From positions 1 to 42,889 of IMG/VR virus record IMGVR_UViG_3300036766_000378: a stretch of 42,889 nt of DNA; one strand, 5' to 3'. This DNA is from a virus. Below are positions 22,801 to 31,705 of this stretch, piece after piece. The position numbers and the translations under genes were made by a program. The notes beneath the pieces are model-generated. The model worked only from the letters and a program-made list of their open reading frames with translations, did not search any database and was not told where the DNA came from. How positions within the stretch are numbered: position 1 is the stretch's first letter; the number at the start of each line of letters is the position of its first letter.

Positions 22801-23646
22801 TTATGCGCCCCGAGCCCAGACGCCATGGTCGTCGCGAGTCTCGATAACGCCCCAGATGGCGCTCACGGCAACCTGCGTCGAGAGGTTCTGGATGTCATCA
22901 AAGACGCGCGTCTTGGGGGCCATGCGCATCGCCAGGGCGATCGAGTCGCGGTGGTAGATGCCGTTGTCATGGCCGATTGAATTGGAGCCTTCAACGTTCG
23001 TGGAGTTCCACGTCCGAAGGCCGTAGATCGTGCCGAATTCGCCCCGGACGATGTTCGCCCCGCCGCCACCGTTGAAGTCGTTGGAGGCGTAGCGGTCGAT
23101 TCCGAGCATCGAGTTCTTGGTCGCTGGCGACATCGCGAAGTAGCGATCTTCCTGCGGCACGTTGGCGTCGTCGAGGTACTGCACGCCAGTCCGGATGTCC
23201 GGGTCGGTGAGGTCAACCGCGAGCGATCCAGTGGTCTGCGAGAAGTCGTCCAGCAATGCGGCCAGGGTGTCATCGATGGCGAGGTTGACCGCGTAAGTCG
23301 CCCGCTTCGTGTAGAGCGCCTGCTGGTCAACGAGCGACAACGACTTCTCGAACTCTTCCAACTCGAAGGCCGCGTACTGGTGCTGGTTGATGGTCAGCGT
23401 GACATTGCCCTCGGTGTTGGCCGAGTAGGTGATGTCGTTGCCGCTGTTTCCCTGCGACTTCGAGCTTGCCGTGAACGCCGTGACGGTGGCCCACTTGATC
23501 GTGGTTCCAACGCGCGCTTCGTCCACGTACTTGCGGGAAACGGTGCCCTCGAAGGCGAGGTTTGCTTCCCGAATGTCAATGACCTGCTTCGACGTGATCG
23601 CCGGGTTGAATACGGCGCCGGTCGTCGAAGTGAGTGAAGTGCTCAC
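22801..23646 (-). CDS. Major capsid protein
   Basis: The 281-aa protein has the profile of HK97-fold coat proteins from short-tailed environmental phages. An N-terminal ...NPAITSKQVIDIREANLAFE is followed by the spine helix-like QYAAFELEEFEKSLSLVDQ, a long middle helix (RATYAVNLAIDDTLAALLDD), a GVQYLDDANVPQEDRYFAMS segment and the C-terminal VAVSAIWGVIETR strand. The order scaffold-coat also fits. The start is a GTG (23644-23646) following GAGGAGA across the upstream stop. No cleavage domain or protease is encoded nearby. Confidence 0.85.
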   Translation of the reverse strand: MSTSLTSTTGAVFNPAITSKQVIDIREANLAFEGTVSRKYVDEARVGTTIKWATVTAFTASSKSQGNSGNDITYSANTEGNVTLTINQHQYAAFELEEFEKSLSLVDQQALYTKRATYAVNLAIDDTLAALLDDFSQTTGSLAVDLTDPDIRTGVQYLDDANVPQEDRYFAMSPATKNSMLGIDRYASNDFNGGGGANIVRGEFGTIYGLRTWNSTNVEGSNSIGHDNGIYHRDSIALAMRMAPKTRVFDDIQNLSTQVAVSAIWGVIETRDDHGVWARGA

Positions 23647-24528
23647 TTAGCTTCTCCTCTGTGGTTCTGCCTGGTCTGCTTCAGAGAGCAGCCGCTGGCG
23701 ATCCGCGGCCGGGAGGTTGGCCCACTGCTGCGAGGTGTAATTTGCGTCCAACTCGGTATGGGTCATGAACTTCGGGGCTGGCTTGCCGTTCAGGCTGGTC
23801 GGCCCCTGCTGTGTCTTCCGTGCCACTTCCGCTTTGCGGAGCGATTCGGCCTCGGCTTCCGCCTGGGCCTTGTCTGTCTCCGTGCGGGTCATTTCCTCAA
23901 GTACCGACTTTCGCTCATCAGACCGAATCGCCGCTTCAAGGACACGGGTTCCAAAGATGCTCATCGCCCGAACATCGCCCGACATCTCTGCGCGGGCGTA
24001 TTCGGCTCCGAGGTCTTTGGGAATCTCGAACCCTTGGAAACGGGCGAGTTGCTGATTGAACGAAGAGGTGAGTTCCGTGACAGAACTCAGCCGGTGGAAT
24101 GCCTGGAGGTCGTTCGCCGCTTCGAGGACCGCCTTCTGATCGACTTCCGCCCCGGTCTCTGACGCATCGCGGAGCAACTTCGAGAGTCGCCCTACGGTTT
24201 CGCCGGACTGCACCCTGAGCGCGGCTTCCGTGCTTACGCGGGAAGTCTCGGACAGAATGCGGTCTTGCGCCTCGCGTTCGAGACGGGTCTGAACGTCCTT
24301 GATACTCTGGCCGTGGCGCGCTTCAAGGTCTTTCGCTTTCGCATCGAGCAGCGCTGCTACTCGGGGCGAAGCGGCGATAGCCTCGTCGGCCAGTTCGGCA
24401 AGGGGATCGGGTTCAGGCTCTGGAACCGGCGTTTCTACCGGGGGACTTACCTCTGCCGCTTCCACCGTTGCCGATGTTGCCTTGGGGTCACCGATAGGGG
24501 CTTCCAGGACGGCTGCTTCGTCAGCCAC
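23647..24528 (-). CDS. Scaffold-like protein (293 aa)
   Basis: The N-terminal ~40 residues are Pro/Glu-rich, followed by a long helical, charged region with coiled-coil periodicity (KDLEARHGQSIKDVQTRLER, later LEEMTRTETDKAQAEAEAES). This composition and the position just before the coat gene are typical of capsid scaffolds. The C-terminus is basic. I use the GTG at 24526-24528, with TGGAGG 6 nt upstream; a longer open frame starts at 24600 but crosses the terminator hairpin. Confidence 0.7.
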   Translation of the reverse strand: MADEAAVLEAPIGDPKATSATVEAAEVSPPVETPVPEPEPDPLAELADEAIAASPRVAALLDAKAKDLEARHGQSIKDVQTRLEREAQDRILSETSRVSTEAALRVQSGETVGRLSKLLRDASETGAEVDQKAVLEAANDLQAFHRLSSVTELTSSFNQQLARFQGFEIPKDLGAEYARAEMSGDVRAMSIFGTRVLEAAIRSDERKSVLEEMTRTETDKAQAEAEAESLRKAEVARKTQQGPTSLNGKPAPKFMTHTELDANYTSQQWANLPAADRQRLLSEADQAEPQRRS

Positions 24529-24561
24529 GCGAATCCTCCAACGTCCCCCGAAAACACGAAA

Positions 24562-24590
24562 AGCGCCCAGCCTCCAAAGAGATGGGCGCT
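24562..24590 (-). terminator. Rho-independent terminator before the scaffold gene
   Basis: Stem AGCGCCCA/TGGGCGCT (24562-24569 and 24583-24590) with a 13-nt loop; the minus-strand transcript then reads TTTTCG. It sits 33 nt before the scaffold start, so it would reduce readthrough from the upstream virion genes into scaffold and coat, or the capsid genes need their own promoter. Confidence 0.6.
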
Positions 24591-24657
24591 CATGGCGCAC
24601 GGGTGAAAACGTCGTTACCGGAATGTTACTCCATATCGCGGTAGCAAGTCATCACAA

Positions 24658-24819
24658 CTATTTGTTGGGGGTCGCCACGGTCAGCATTCCGCATTTGCGG
24701 CACTTGAAGCGCGCGGCTCCCTGCCCATCGTATTCACCAACAAGCGGGGCGTTGGGGCACCACTGACACACGACTTTGCGCCAGGCGATTGCGACTGGGG
24801 GGGAGGTCGCGAGCGTCAA
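24658..24819 (-). CDS. Com-like zinc ribbon (53 aa)
   Basis: The start is a TTG overlapping the stop of the 1505-aa gene (TTGA). Two Cys pairs (VCQWC and FKCRKCGMLTV) form a zinc ribbon whose second half resembles the Com protein of Mu-like phages, a translational regulator of the mom modification gene. No mom gene is visible here, and the resemblance is short, so function is open. Confidence 0.55.
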   Translation of the reverse strand: MTLATSPPVAIAWRKVVCQWCPNAPLVGEYDGQGAARFKCRKCGMLTVATPNK

Positions 24820-27800
24820 CGAGGCCCCCTGAGTAGTGCCTGAATGTCCTTGTTCGGGGTGATGTGACCCCACTTCACGCCCGCCCGCAGCTCGCCGAGA
24901 TGGGTCATAGCCCATTGAATCCTAAGAGCGTCAGTCATAGCGTTGAGATCTTTCACCAGTGGCATCTTGGCGATCTCCTGAGCGGCAAGGTACCTTGCCG
25001 CTTCCGGAGGGGCGCCGGCCTGAGTGATCATTCTCGTGAGATCGCGGAGTTGCTGGTCATACCAGGTGCCAAAATCTTGCATTCCAGTCGGAGCGCCGGC
25101 AGAACGGAGTTTGTTCCAAACCCCATCCTGAATATCCCAATACGGCAAGAGCGCTTTCGTGGCGGCGCGGTATTCGCGTACGGTCGGCGTATCGAGGCTA
25201 AGCCCAGTCTTGTCGCCGATGTGCTTCACGTCTGCCGGGTGCAGTGTCGCTATGTAGGCGTCCACCTTCGTCCAATCGGGCGGGCCGCCCGTACCGGGGT
25301 TCGCGGCGTCCAGCGCGGCGAAGTACTTGTCCAGCACCGGGTCTTTGCCCGCCGTGAGGTTCAGCGCGTGGTAGATTTCGTCCTTGCGAATTCGCAGCTC
25401 GGTCTGGTTCGCGTGGAAGTTGTCGCTCCACGTTTTGCCGTCCTGGTCCTGCGCGAACTGCTTATCGGCGTTCTGCTGCTGGCCGGTGATCTTCGCCGTG
25501 ACCTCCTGTGCGCGTTTGCCTTCACCTGACGCTTGCTGGTCGCGGAGATTCGCAATGTAGGGGTTTGCTGCCAAGAGGTCGTCCTGCGCTGTTTTGCTAA
25601 GCGAGGCAAAGTCGCCGCCCGCCTTCTGATCCAGTCGTTCCGTTGCGGTCATGGGGTTGGAGTTCAGGCCCAGGCTGTTTGCGATGCCATCAAGAATAGC
25701 GTCGTGCCACGACATCCCCTTCGCACGATTCAGTACAGCGCTGGCGATACTGATGGGAATCGCCGCATCCACTGCCGCTTGCCATGCATCCTCAGGGGCG
25801 GCACTGCGAGGGTTGTAGCCGCTGAACGTCTCGTCTCGCGCAATCTCGGTAACTTTGCGGCCTACCGGTGAGCCCTTCGATTGCTCTACCTGCCCGATGG
25901 CATCCAGTAGCGCCATCATGTCGTGGTCTTTGATTGCTTTGTTTGCGCTGTTCGCGGCAACCGCGGCCAGTCGAGCATAGGTGCGATACGGACCGAGCAA
26001 GCTCACGTCCTGACCCTCGACTCGCGCTGTCCCAAAGTTGGGGTTCATCTTCAATTCGCCGTTCTTCAGCGCCTTCATGTCAATGGGATTCAACACTTCG
26101 CCCATGTCCCGCCCCTGAGCCGCAGCGATGCCGGCGGTAGCCATGCCCATCGTCGTGAAGTATGTCCCGAGATAACGCCGGGCAATCTGCCCTTCCAAAC
26201 CCTTATCCGTAAACGCCTTGCCCATCGTCTCGAAAATCGCACGCTGAAAGTTGGAAGCGAAGAAGCCCAGCGTCTCTAGATCGCCCGCGCGAGTGGTGGC
26301 CGCTCCAGTCATGCGGTTCACCGCCGCTGCGACCTGTTCTTCGGCACGAGCATCCATCGCCATACCACCGCGCTTGTTCATATCAATGATCGCGTCGGTC
26401 AGGTCAGCGCGCATACGACTGTTCAAGGACTCGAAGTAAACATTGGCGCGCTCAGCTGCCTTCCCCACCACGGGGAGGCGCGTGAACCAGCTCGTGAACT
26501 CGTAGTCCGAGTTCGCACCGTTCGGCCCAAGTAGTGCCGTACCCCGCCGCTGAGCGCGTTGCGCTACCGGAGATGCAAGCCACTTGTCATATTCAGCAGG
26601 GTTGAACGAATCGCGCACACTCGCGCCGATGTTCTTAGCAAACAAGTCGGGGTGGAGCACGTAGGTCAGATGGTTCTGTAAAAACGTCCCAGAGGCGTCA
26701 AGAGTCGCTTTTGCAGAAGTCAGGTTGCTGTTAACTGAGCGAATATCGCGCTGCACTTTGCCGATCTGCGATCCTTCCGGCAGACGAGCGTTTAGGTCGA
26801 AGAAGTGAGTAAGGGCGGAAGCCGTAGCCTTCGGGTAATCCTTGCCCATGAACGCGGTAGCACCCTGCACCTTCGCTCGCCCGGCCGCATTTCCGACTCG
26901 ATCAGCCGCAACCTCCTGTGCCTTCCGCCACTCAGGAAGAAGCGCATCGAACTGTGCCTGCGTCTGCGAAAGACGGTGCTGTATCGAATCAGCCAGCCCA
27001 GCCCACTGTGATCCTCGCGCGCTAAGTGCATCAGCCCGACGCTGCATCTGGCGCAGGGCCGTGTACACGTCTTCCGGGGCTACGTTCTTCGCAGCGACGA
27101 CAGTAGCGGCATCTGCCTCTTTAAGCGCCCCCGCAGCGCCCTTCGCCTCAATCTCCTGCGCTGCCCGCTTGATGTACGCGCTCACCGCATTTTCCTGCGC
27201 CCCTTGAACCGCTGTTCCCTCCAGGTTCTTCAGGAGCGCATAGCGAATCTCCCCCTCCTGTGCGGTGGATCTACTGGCGAGATCGGCGACCACTGAATCG
27301 AGTTTTCCCTGAAACGCATTCTGCGCTGCTCGGTCGAGTTCCAAACCGCTACCTGCCGCCCGCGCTGTACGCAGCGCATCGGTACGAGCGGAGTTCATTT
27401 CTTGAACGGCAGTTTTCAACGCCACTTTGGCCTCAGCGGAAGGCATGAGGCTGCTGAGTTTATCGATGGGCTTTTCGAGTTCGCCCGACTTTCCGTATGC
27501 AAGCCCAGCGCGTTTCTCCGCCGTTGCGAGCCTGCCGGTTTGGGATTGCACCGCTGCTTTCAGCGTATCGAACTTCGTTCGCAGCGCGTCCGGCACATAG
27601 TCTGCACTGGTCCGCTGCACGACCGAAGCGAGGTCGCGAAGATGCGCGGTGGCCGCCTTATTCAGCCCACGCTCGACATTCTGCCCTAGAGCGTTTACGG
27701 GGTGGTCGTAAACGACGCCTGCCGCAACGGCATCGATGGGATTATCAAAGAGGCGAGTAGCATCCTGGGCGACGCTGCCCATTGATGAGCCACCGCCCCC

Positions 27801-29333
27801 CGTCGCTTCCATCGCTTTCGCTGGATTACCCGCCCCACCCAGGAGGACTTCAAGAAAGCCGCGCTTCGCGCCCTGTTCGCCCTGTTGCACCAGCGCCGAA
27901 GCCTGTGTCACTGTTGACGGCTTAAGGGCGCTGCGGTGGAGCCACTGTTCGCCTTCTTCCATAGCCAACCGATGAGGAGACGCACCGAACATGTCGCGTT
28001 CCGCTGACACATCGGCTTGCAACTGGGCAATCTTCCGTGCCCCGCCAATGGCGCGCTCGCCGAGACTGTACTGGGTTGGATTTTCAAGGACGTTCTGCAC
28101 CAGCGCGCCCGGCTTCGGGCCGAGCTTCGCCAGTTCTTCGGCAGTCTGCGGGATACCCTTGAAGTAGAGGTTACCAGCTTCATCGCGAATAACGGATGAT
28201 CGGGTTGCAGCCTGAATGTCTCGCATCGCGATCCGTCCCTGCGCAGTGGCGGTGATCTTGTAATTGTTCACCTGCCGCCCGAGGTTTCGAGCTTCACCGA
28301 GCAACGTCTTATTGAAGGTGGGGTTGGTTTCAGGAGTGCCGAAAACTTCCGCAGCCCGCGCGCTGAGAATAGAGCCCTTGCGCGGGGACGTTTCTAATGC
28401 TGGCTGGCGAAGTTTTAATCGCTGATCAAGAAGTGCAGACGGGTTCACGCTACCCGCCTCGCCCGCGTTGACCGCCTTTGCCGCCGCGCCTGCTTGCTTC
28501 GCCGCACCGGGGAGCAGCGGCTTCACCGCGTTCAGCGCCTCGTATGCGCCCACGCCGGCCGCAAGCTGCGCATAGCCCACTCTCACAGGCTTCGGGATAA
28601 CGCCGAGCGGGGTTCGCCCCACCGCTTCTGAGCCCGCCACGTCGCCCGCGTACATGCTGTATCCCGTGATCGCAAGGTTGCGCGCGAAGTTCGATGCGAA
28701 TCCTGCCACACCCCCACCCGTGCCCAGCGTCGCGAGCGACAGGGGCGACAGCCCATAGCCCAAGATGTCCTGCGCGTGGTAGTCGTTGGGGACCCGCTTG
28801 ATCGCGTTTCCCTCGATGGGCACATTGCGCGCGTCGGTCACCTGCGAGAATACGTCACCAGCACTGCCCATCGGGTCTGTGATCGTCTGAAACGCCCTAC
28901 CCGGCACGGTGTAGCCCGCAGCCTTGCTGCCCAGTACGTTGCCAACCTTGCCCGCAACGTCACCCAGCGCCCCGAACCCGCCGCTGCCCAGTACGTTGCC
29001 AACCTTGCCCGCAACGTCACCCAGCGCCCCGAACCCGCCGCTGCCTGAGGCGCTGTAGGTTGTCTGGCTGAACTTGTTGAAGTTGCCCTGCGCGGTGCTG
29101 TACGGCCCGACGATGGGCGCTTGCGGCACCGTATTACTGAGCGGGTTCGTGAGCGGGGTGTTCGCGCCCCAGCCCGGTGCAGTGCGCTGCAACTCGGGAT
29201 TAGCTTGCGGTACCGTCGCTCCGCCCAAGCGCGGCCCCACTCCCGATCCTAGATTCGGCGCGGGGGAATATCTGGGACTGGGCGGGTTCTTCGGCAACTG
29301 GTCAAGCGTGTCGGAGCCGAGGTACAAGGCCAT
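24816..29333 (-). CDS. 1505-aa virion protein, polyvalent/ejection-type
   Basis: This giant protein has a low-complexity Gly/Pro-rich N-terminus with a duplicated 19-residue GALGDVAGKVGNVLG unit, then a hydrophobic stretch (SLATLGTGGGVAGFASNF), a long coiled-coil middle, and a C-terminal third with a conserved-looking module. The pattern GTYFTTMGMATAGIAAAQG, later NFGTARVEGQDVSLLG and a KGSPVGRKVTEI helix resembles large polyvalent-protein-associated domains of phage ejected proteins. The gene sits between the portal-side proteins and the scaffold, where short-tailed phages encode internal virion proteins. No peptidase or transglycosylase motif is evident. A tape-measure role is possible but the Pro/Gly content argues against it. 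Confidence 0.6.
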   Translation of the reverse strand: MALYLGSDTLDQLPKNPPSPRYSPAPNLGSGVGPRLGGATVPQANPELQRTAPGWGANTPLTNPLSNTVPQAPIVGPYSTAQGNFNKFSQTTYSASGSGGFGALGDVAGKVGNVLGSGGFGALGDVAGKVGNVLGSKAAGYTVPGRAFQTITDPMGSAGDVFSQVTDARNVPIEGNAIKRVPNDYHAQDILGYGLSPLSLATLGTGGGVAGFASNFARNLAITGYSMYAGDVAGSEAVGRTPLGVIPKPVRVGYAQLAAGVGAYEALNAVKPLLPGAAKQAGAAAKAVNAGEAGSVNPSALLDQRLKLRQPALETSPRKGSILSARAAEVFGTPETNPTFNKTLLGEARNLGRQVNNYKITATAQGRIAMRDIQAATRSSVIRDEAGNLYFKGIPQTAEELAKLGPKPGALVQNVLENPTQYSLGERAIGGARKIAQLQADVSAERDMFGASPHRLAMEEGEQWLHRSALKPSTVTQASALVQQGEQGAKRGFLEVLLGGAGNPAKAMEATGGGGSSMGSVAQDATRLFDNPIDAVAAGVVYDHPVNALGQNVERGLNKAATAHLRDLASVVQRTSADYVPDALRTKFDTLKAAVQSQTGRLATAEKRAGLAYGKSGELEKPIDKLSSLMPSAEAKVALKTAVQEMNSARTDALRTARAAGSGLELDRAAQNAFQGKLDSVVADLASRSTAQEGEIRYALLKNLEGTAVQGAQENAVSAYIKRAAQEIEAKGAAGALKEADAATVVAAKNVAPEDVYTALRQMQRRADALSARGSQWAGLADSIQHRLSQTQAQFDALLPEWRKAQEVAADRVGNAAGRAKVQGATAFMGKDYPKATASALTHFFDLNARLPEGSQIGKVQRDIRSVNSNLTSAKATLDASGTFLQNHLTYVLHPDLFAKNIGASVRDSFNPAEYDKWLASPVAQRAQRRGTALLGPNGANSDYEFTSWFTRLPVVGKAAERANVYFESLNSRMRADLTDAIIDMNKRGGMAMDARAEEQVAAAVNRMTGAATTRAGDLETLGFFASNFQRAIFETMGKAFTDKGLEGQIARRYLGTYFTTMGMATAGIAAAQGRDMGEVLNPIDMKALKNGELKMNPNFGTARVEGQDVSLLGPYRTYARLAAVAANSANKAIKDHDMMALLDAIGQVEQSKGSPVGRKVTEIARDETFSGYNPRSAAPEDAWQAAVDAAIPISIASAVLNRAKGMSWHDAILDGIANSLGLNSNPMTATERLDQKAGGDFASLSKTAQDDLLAANPYIANLRDQQASGEGKRAQEVTAKITGQQQNADKQFAQDQDGKTWSDNFHANQTELRIRKDEIYHALNLTAGKDPVLDKYFAALDAANPGTGGPPDWTKVDAYIATLHPADVKHIGDKTGLSLDTPTVREYRAATKALLPYWDIQDGVWNKLRSAGAPTGMQDFGTWYDQQLRDLTRMITQAGAPPEAARYLAAQEIAKMPLVKDLNAMTDALRIQWAMTHLGELRAGVKWGHITPNKDIQALLRGPR
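28926..29039 (-). repeat. 57-bp tandem duplication in the 1505-aa gene
   Basis: Two exact 57-bp copies (28926-28982 and 28983-29039) encode a repeated 19-residue Gly/Val module. In frame and identical in DNA, so recent. Confidence 0.85.
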
Positions 29334-29336
29334 GCT

Positions 29337-31409
29337 TTAGTACCCGATCGCCCGCTGTCCCCGTCCAAGTCCGGCAAGGGCGTACCTGTTTGCCTCTGCC
29401 TGCTGGTCAGCGACGGGGACGCCGTATTTCGTCTGGTTGCCCATCATGTACGAACTTCCCAGCGTCGGACTGACGTTGCCGAACTGAGTATTGTAAACAC
29501 CCCCCGCGAAGCCGAGGTCAGGCACGTTCGCGTTCTGGCGAAACTGCCGAATTTGGTCGATGTACGGCTTATCCTCAGGGGCAATCAGCGTCCCGAGTGC
29601 CTGGTCAGTTCCTAAAGCGAACCGGCCCTGCGACTTTAGTTCACGGCCAAGCGTGACATCGCCCGCCATGCCCGAAGCATCCGCGCCGCCGTCCATCAAG
29701 TCCATGAGCACGCGCATCAGCATCGTCAGCTTTTCGGGATTGCCGAGACGTGCGGACATCGGTGGTTGGTTGGTCATCATTGGATCTGCCAGCGGCGTCA
29801 CCGTAGCCCCTGCGTTGTTTGCTCCCGGAGGGTCTACCACCTTGATCTTCTCTGGAGCCTTGCCGCCCACAAAAGGGTCCGTTGGGTCAGTCGAGTCCCC
29901 CGCCAGGAAAGGCTTTCCATTGACTCCCGCAAGGGGTGGCCTGTCGTTACCCGTCGGCATCGTCCCATAGGCAAGACGTTCAGGTGGGGCATCAGGATGC
30001 TGCTGGTTCCACCAATCAAGCGTCGCCTGCTGGTTCTCCAAGGGTGTCTGTGTCGCGGCCTGCCGCGGGTCTGGCGGTAGTCCCATCGTTTGAGGATGTG
30101 CCGCGTCAACCGATGTGTTCATCGTCTGTCCCGGAACCTTGATTGGGGTCTTCCCTTGAAGGTACAGCGGCAACGTATTCTGGGTGGGCGTTGCACCACC
30201 AAGATAGGGATTCGTAGACGCGACGCTCGGGTTCGTGCGCTCCTGGTAGGTGTAGGGCGCTACCTGCGCGAGCGGCTGATCCTGCGTCCTCAATGTCCTC
30301 GCGGCACCGAGCATCGCCTGGTCCGACAGCGCCGACTTCCCCCCCGCAATCGCGTTCGAGATGTTCCCACCACCACCAAGCAGGAAGGCATTGACGGCGT
30401 TGGTATCGGTTGAAGAGATGAGCCCGGCGATTTGCGCCGCGTTCTGTGCCCCAAGCTGGAGGTTCGCGCGCTGGCTGGCCGCGATATCGAGGGCGTTGGT
30501 CGCGGTGAACTCCCCCGCCCTCTGCGCCCGGTCAAGCGTGCTCTCCCCGCTCTGATAAGCCTGCGCCCCCAGTCGCTCACCGCTGGTGAACTGCCGGTTG
30601 ATCTGGTTCTGGCCCGCGGTGAAGTCCTGAGAGCCAAGACGCTCTGAGGTCTGAAACCCCTGAGAATTGGCTTGCAATGCGGCATCCGCGGCGCGCTGGG
30701 TCTCTGCGTTTATTTTCTGCGCGGCGATCTGGGCCGTAGTGTCCGGGGAGATGGTGGCAGCAGAGATGATCGTCTTCGAGCCAGTGGCGGTGTCGTAGAG
30801 GACTGTGCCTTCTGAGGTCTGGATGATCTGCTTCGTCCCGTTGGGGTCGGTAAGCCCGGTATAAATCGGGGTTCCACCGCCCGGTGGCAGGTAGTACACC
30901 TTGCCGCCCACGGTCGTGTAGGAGCCCTGTGGCGCGGCTGCCCCTCCGCCTGTTGAAGGCTTGTCGCCGCCGAGGTACTTCCACGAGCCGTCTGCCTGTC
31001 GTTCGTAGAGGCCATATCCCTGCGGCCCGTTAAAGGCTTCCGTCTGCGACTTTGGGTCGGTCTGCGACTTTGGGTCGGTCTTCGACGTGTCGATCCCGTA
31101 GGTGTACTTTAGGACCATCTGCGGATCGATGAACCCGGCGCCCGAACCTTCGACGCCGTTCCACATTTGCCCCGAGGCGTTTGCCCAATACCCGCCACTT
31201 GTTTGGGTGAAGCGGGGATCGTTGATCCAGTGAAGGCCGTTCCCAACCGTATTACTGAGCGGGTTCGCTGTAGCGCGGGTGTTCATGTCCGCTGCCCAGG
31301 CGTCGCTGATGTTTGAGTAGCCCAACTGACTGCCGAAGGGGTAGAACTTCTTGTCATCCCCTATGTAGTAGCCGCCGCCGAACCAGTGGGTGTCGTAAAT
31401 GGTTTGCAT
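29337..31409 (-). CDS. Large virion protein, unknown role (690 aa)
   Basis: The N-terminal ~90 residues (YDTHWFGGGYYIGDDKKFYP) are aromatic-rich. The centre has helical Gln/Ala/Gly repeats such as FTAGQNQINRQFTSGERLG, a coiled-coil-like composition often seen in virion proteins. The C-terminal third is Pro-rich with little structure. The ATG at 31407-31409 shares its A with the upstream stop (TGATG), and GGGAGGG lies just before. Between portal and the 1505-aa protein, it fits an internal or portal-associated protein. Confidence 0.62.
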   Translation of the reverse strand: MQTIYDTHWFGGGYYIGDDKKFYPFGSQLGYSNISDAWAADMNTRATANPLSNTVGNGLHWINDPRFTQTSGGYWANASGQMWNGVEGSGAGFIDPQMVLKYTYGIDTSKTDPKSQTDPKSQTEAFNGPQGYGLYERQADGSWKYLGGDKPSTGGGAAAPQGSYTTVGGKVYYLPPGGGTPIYTGLTDPNGTKQIIQTSEGTVLYDTATGSKTIISAATISPDTTAQIAAQKINAETQRAADAALQANSQGFQTSERLGSQDFTAGQNQINRQFTSGERLGAQAYQSGESTLDRAQRAGEFTATNALDIAASQRANLQLGAQNAAQIAGLISSTDTNAVNAFLLGGGGNISNAIAGGKSALSDQAMLGAARTLRTQDQPLAQVAPYTYQERTNPSVASTNPYLGGATPTQNTLPLYLQGKTPIKVPGQTMNTSVDAAHPQTMGLPPDPRQAATQTPLENQQATLDWWNQQHPDAPPERLAYGTMPTGNDRPPLAGVNGKPFLAGDSTDPTDPFVGGKAPEKIKVVDPPGANNAGATVTPLADPMMTNQPPMSARLGNPEKLTMLMRVLMDLMDGGADASGMAGDVTLGRELKSQGRFALGTDQALGTLIAPEDKPYIDQIRQFRQNANVPDLGFAGGVYNTQFGNVSPTLGSSYMMGNQTKYGVPVADQQAEANRYALAGLGRGQRAIGY
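31043..31078 (-). repeat. 18-bp in-frame tandem duplication
   Basis: Two copies of an 18-bp word (31043-31060 and 31061-31078) encode TDPKSQ twice in the 690-aa virion protein. Confidence 0.85.
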
Positions 31410-31705
31410 CAGTTCCCTCCCATCGTTGCCATTGCGTAAGGCAGGATCAGGGCTTCGTACGCTTGCTGTCCCATGAGCCTCTTGTAACGGCGGTTCAAGT
31501 CCGCCCCGTTTACCGTGAGTTCCAATGCGGGGATGTAGTTCGGGTCTTTCTGCGCCTGCGCTTCGTACCACTGGACAAACTGGGCATCGTCCGGCTCGCC
31601 CGCGTGCAAAGGAATGCCCTTGAACGCCTCGTCAAGCACCTTCGCATCCTCGGCTCGCATCTCTGCGACCCGCTGCACAATCCGCGCGATCTGCTTGGAG
31701 TTCAC
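31409..31705 (-). CDS. Small protein after the portal (98 aa)
   Basis: Starts with GTG overlapping the portal stop (GTGA). Predicted helical, with charged N-terminal half (ARIVQRVAEMRAEDAKVLDE) and a C-terminal YKRLMGQQAYEALILPYAMA. Likely a portal partner or head-completion factor by position; unrecognised by sequence. Confidence 0.6.
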   Translation of the reverse strand: MNSKQIARIVQRVAEMRAEDAKVLDEAFKGIPLHAGEPDDAQFVQWYEAQAQKDPNYIPALELTVNGADLNRRYKRLMGQQAYEALILPYAMATMGGN

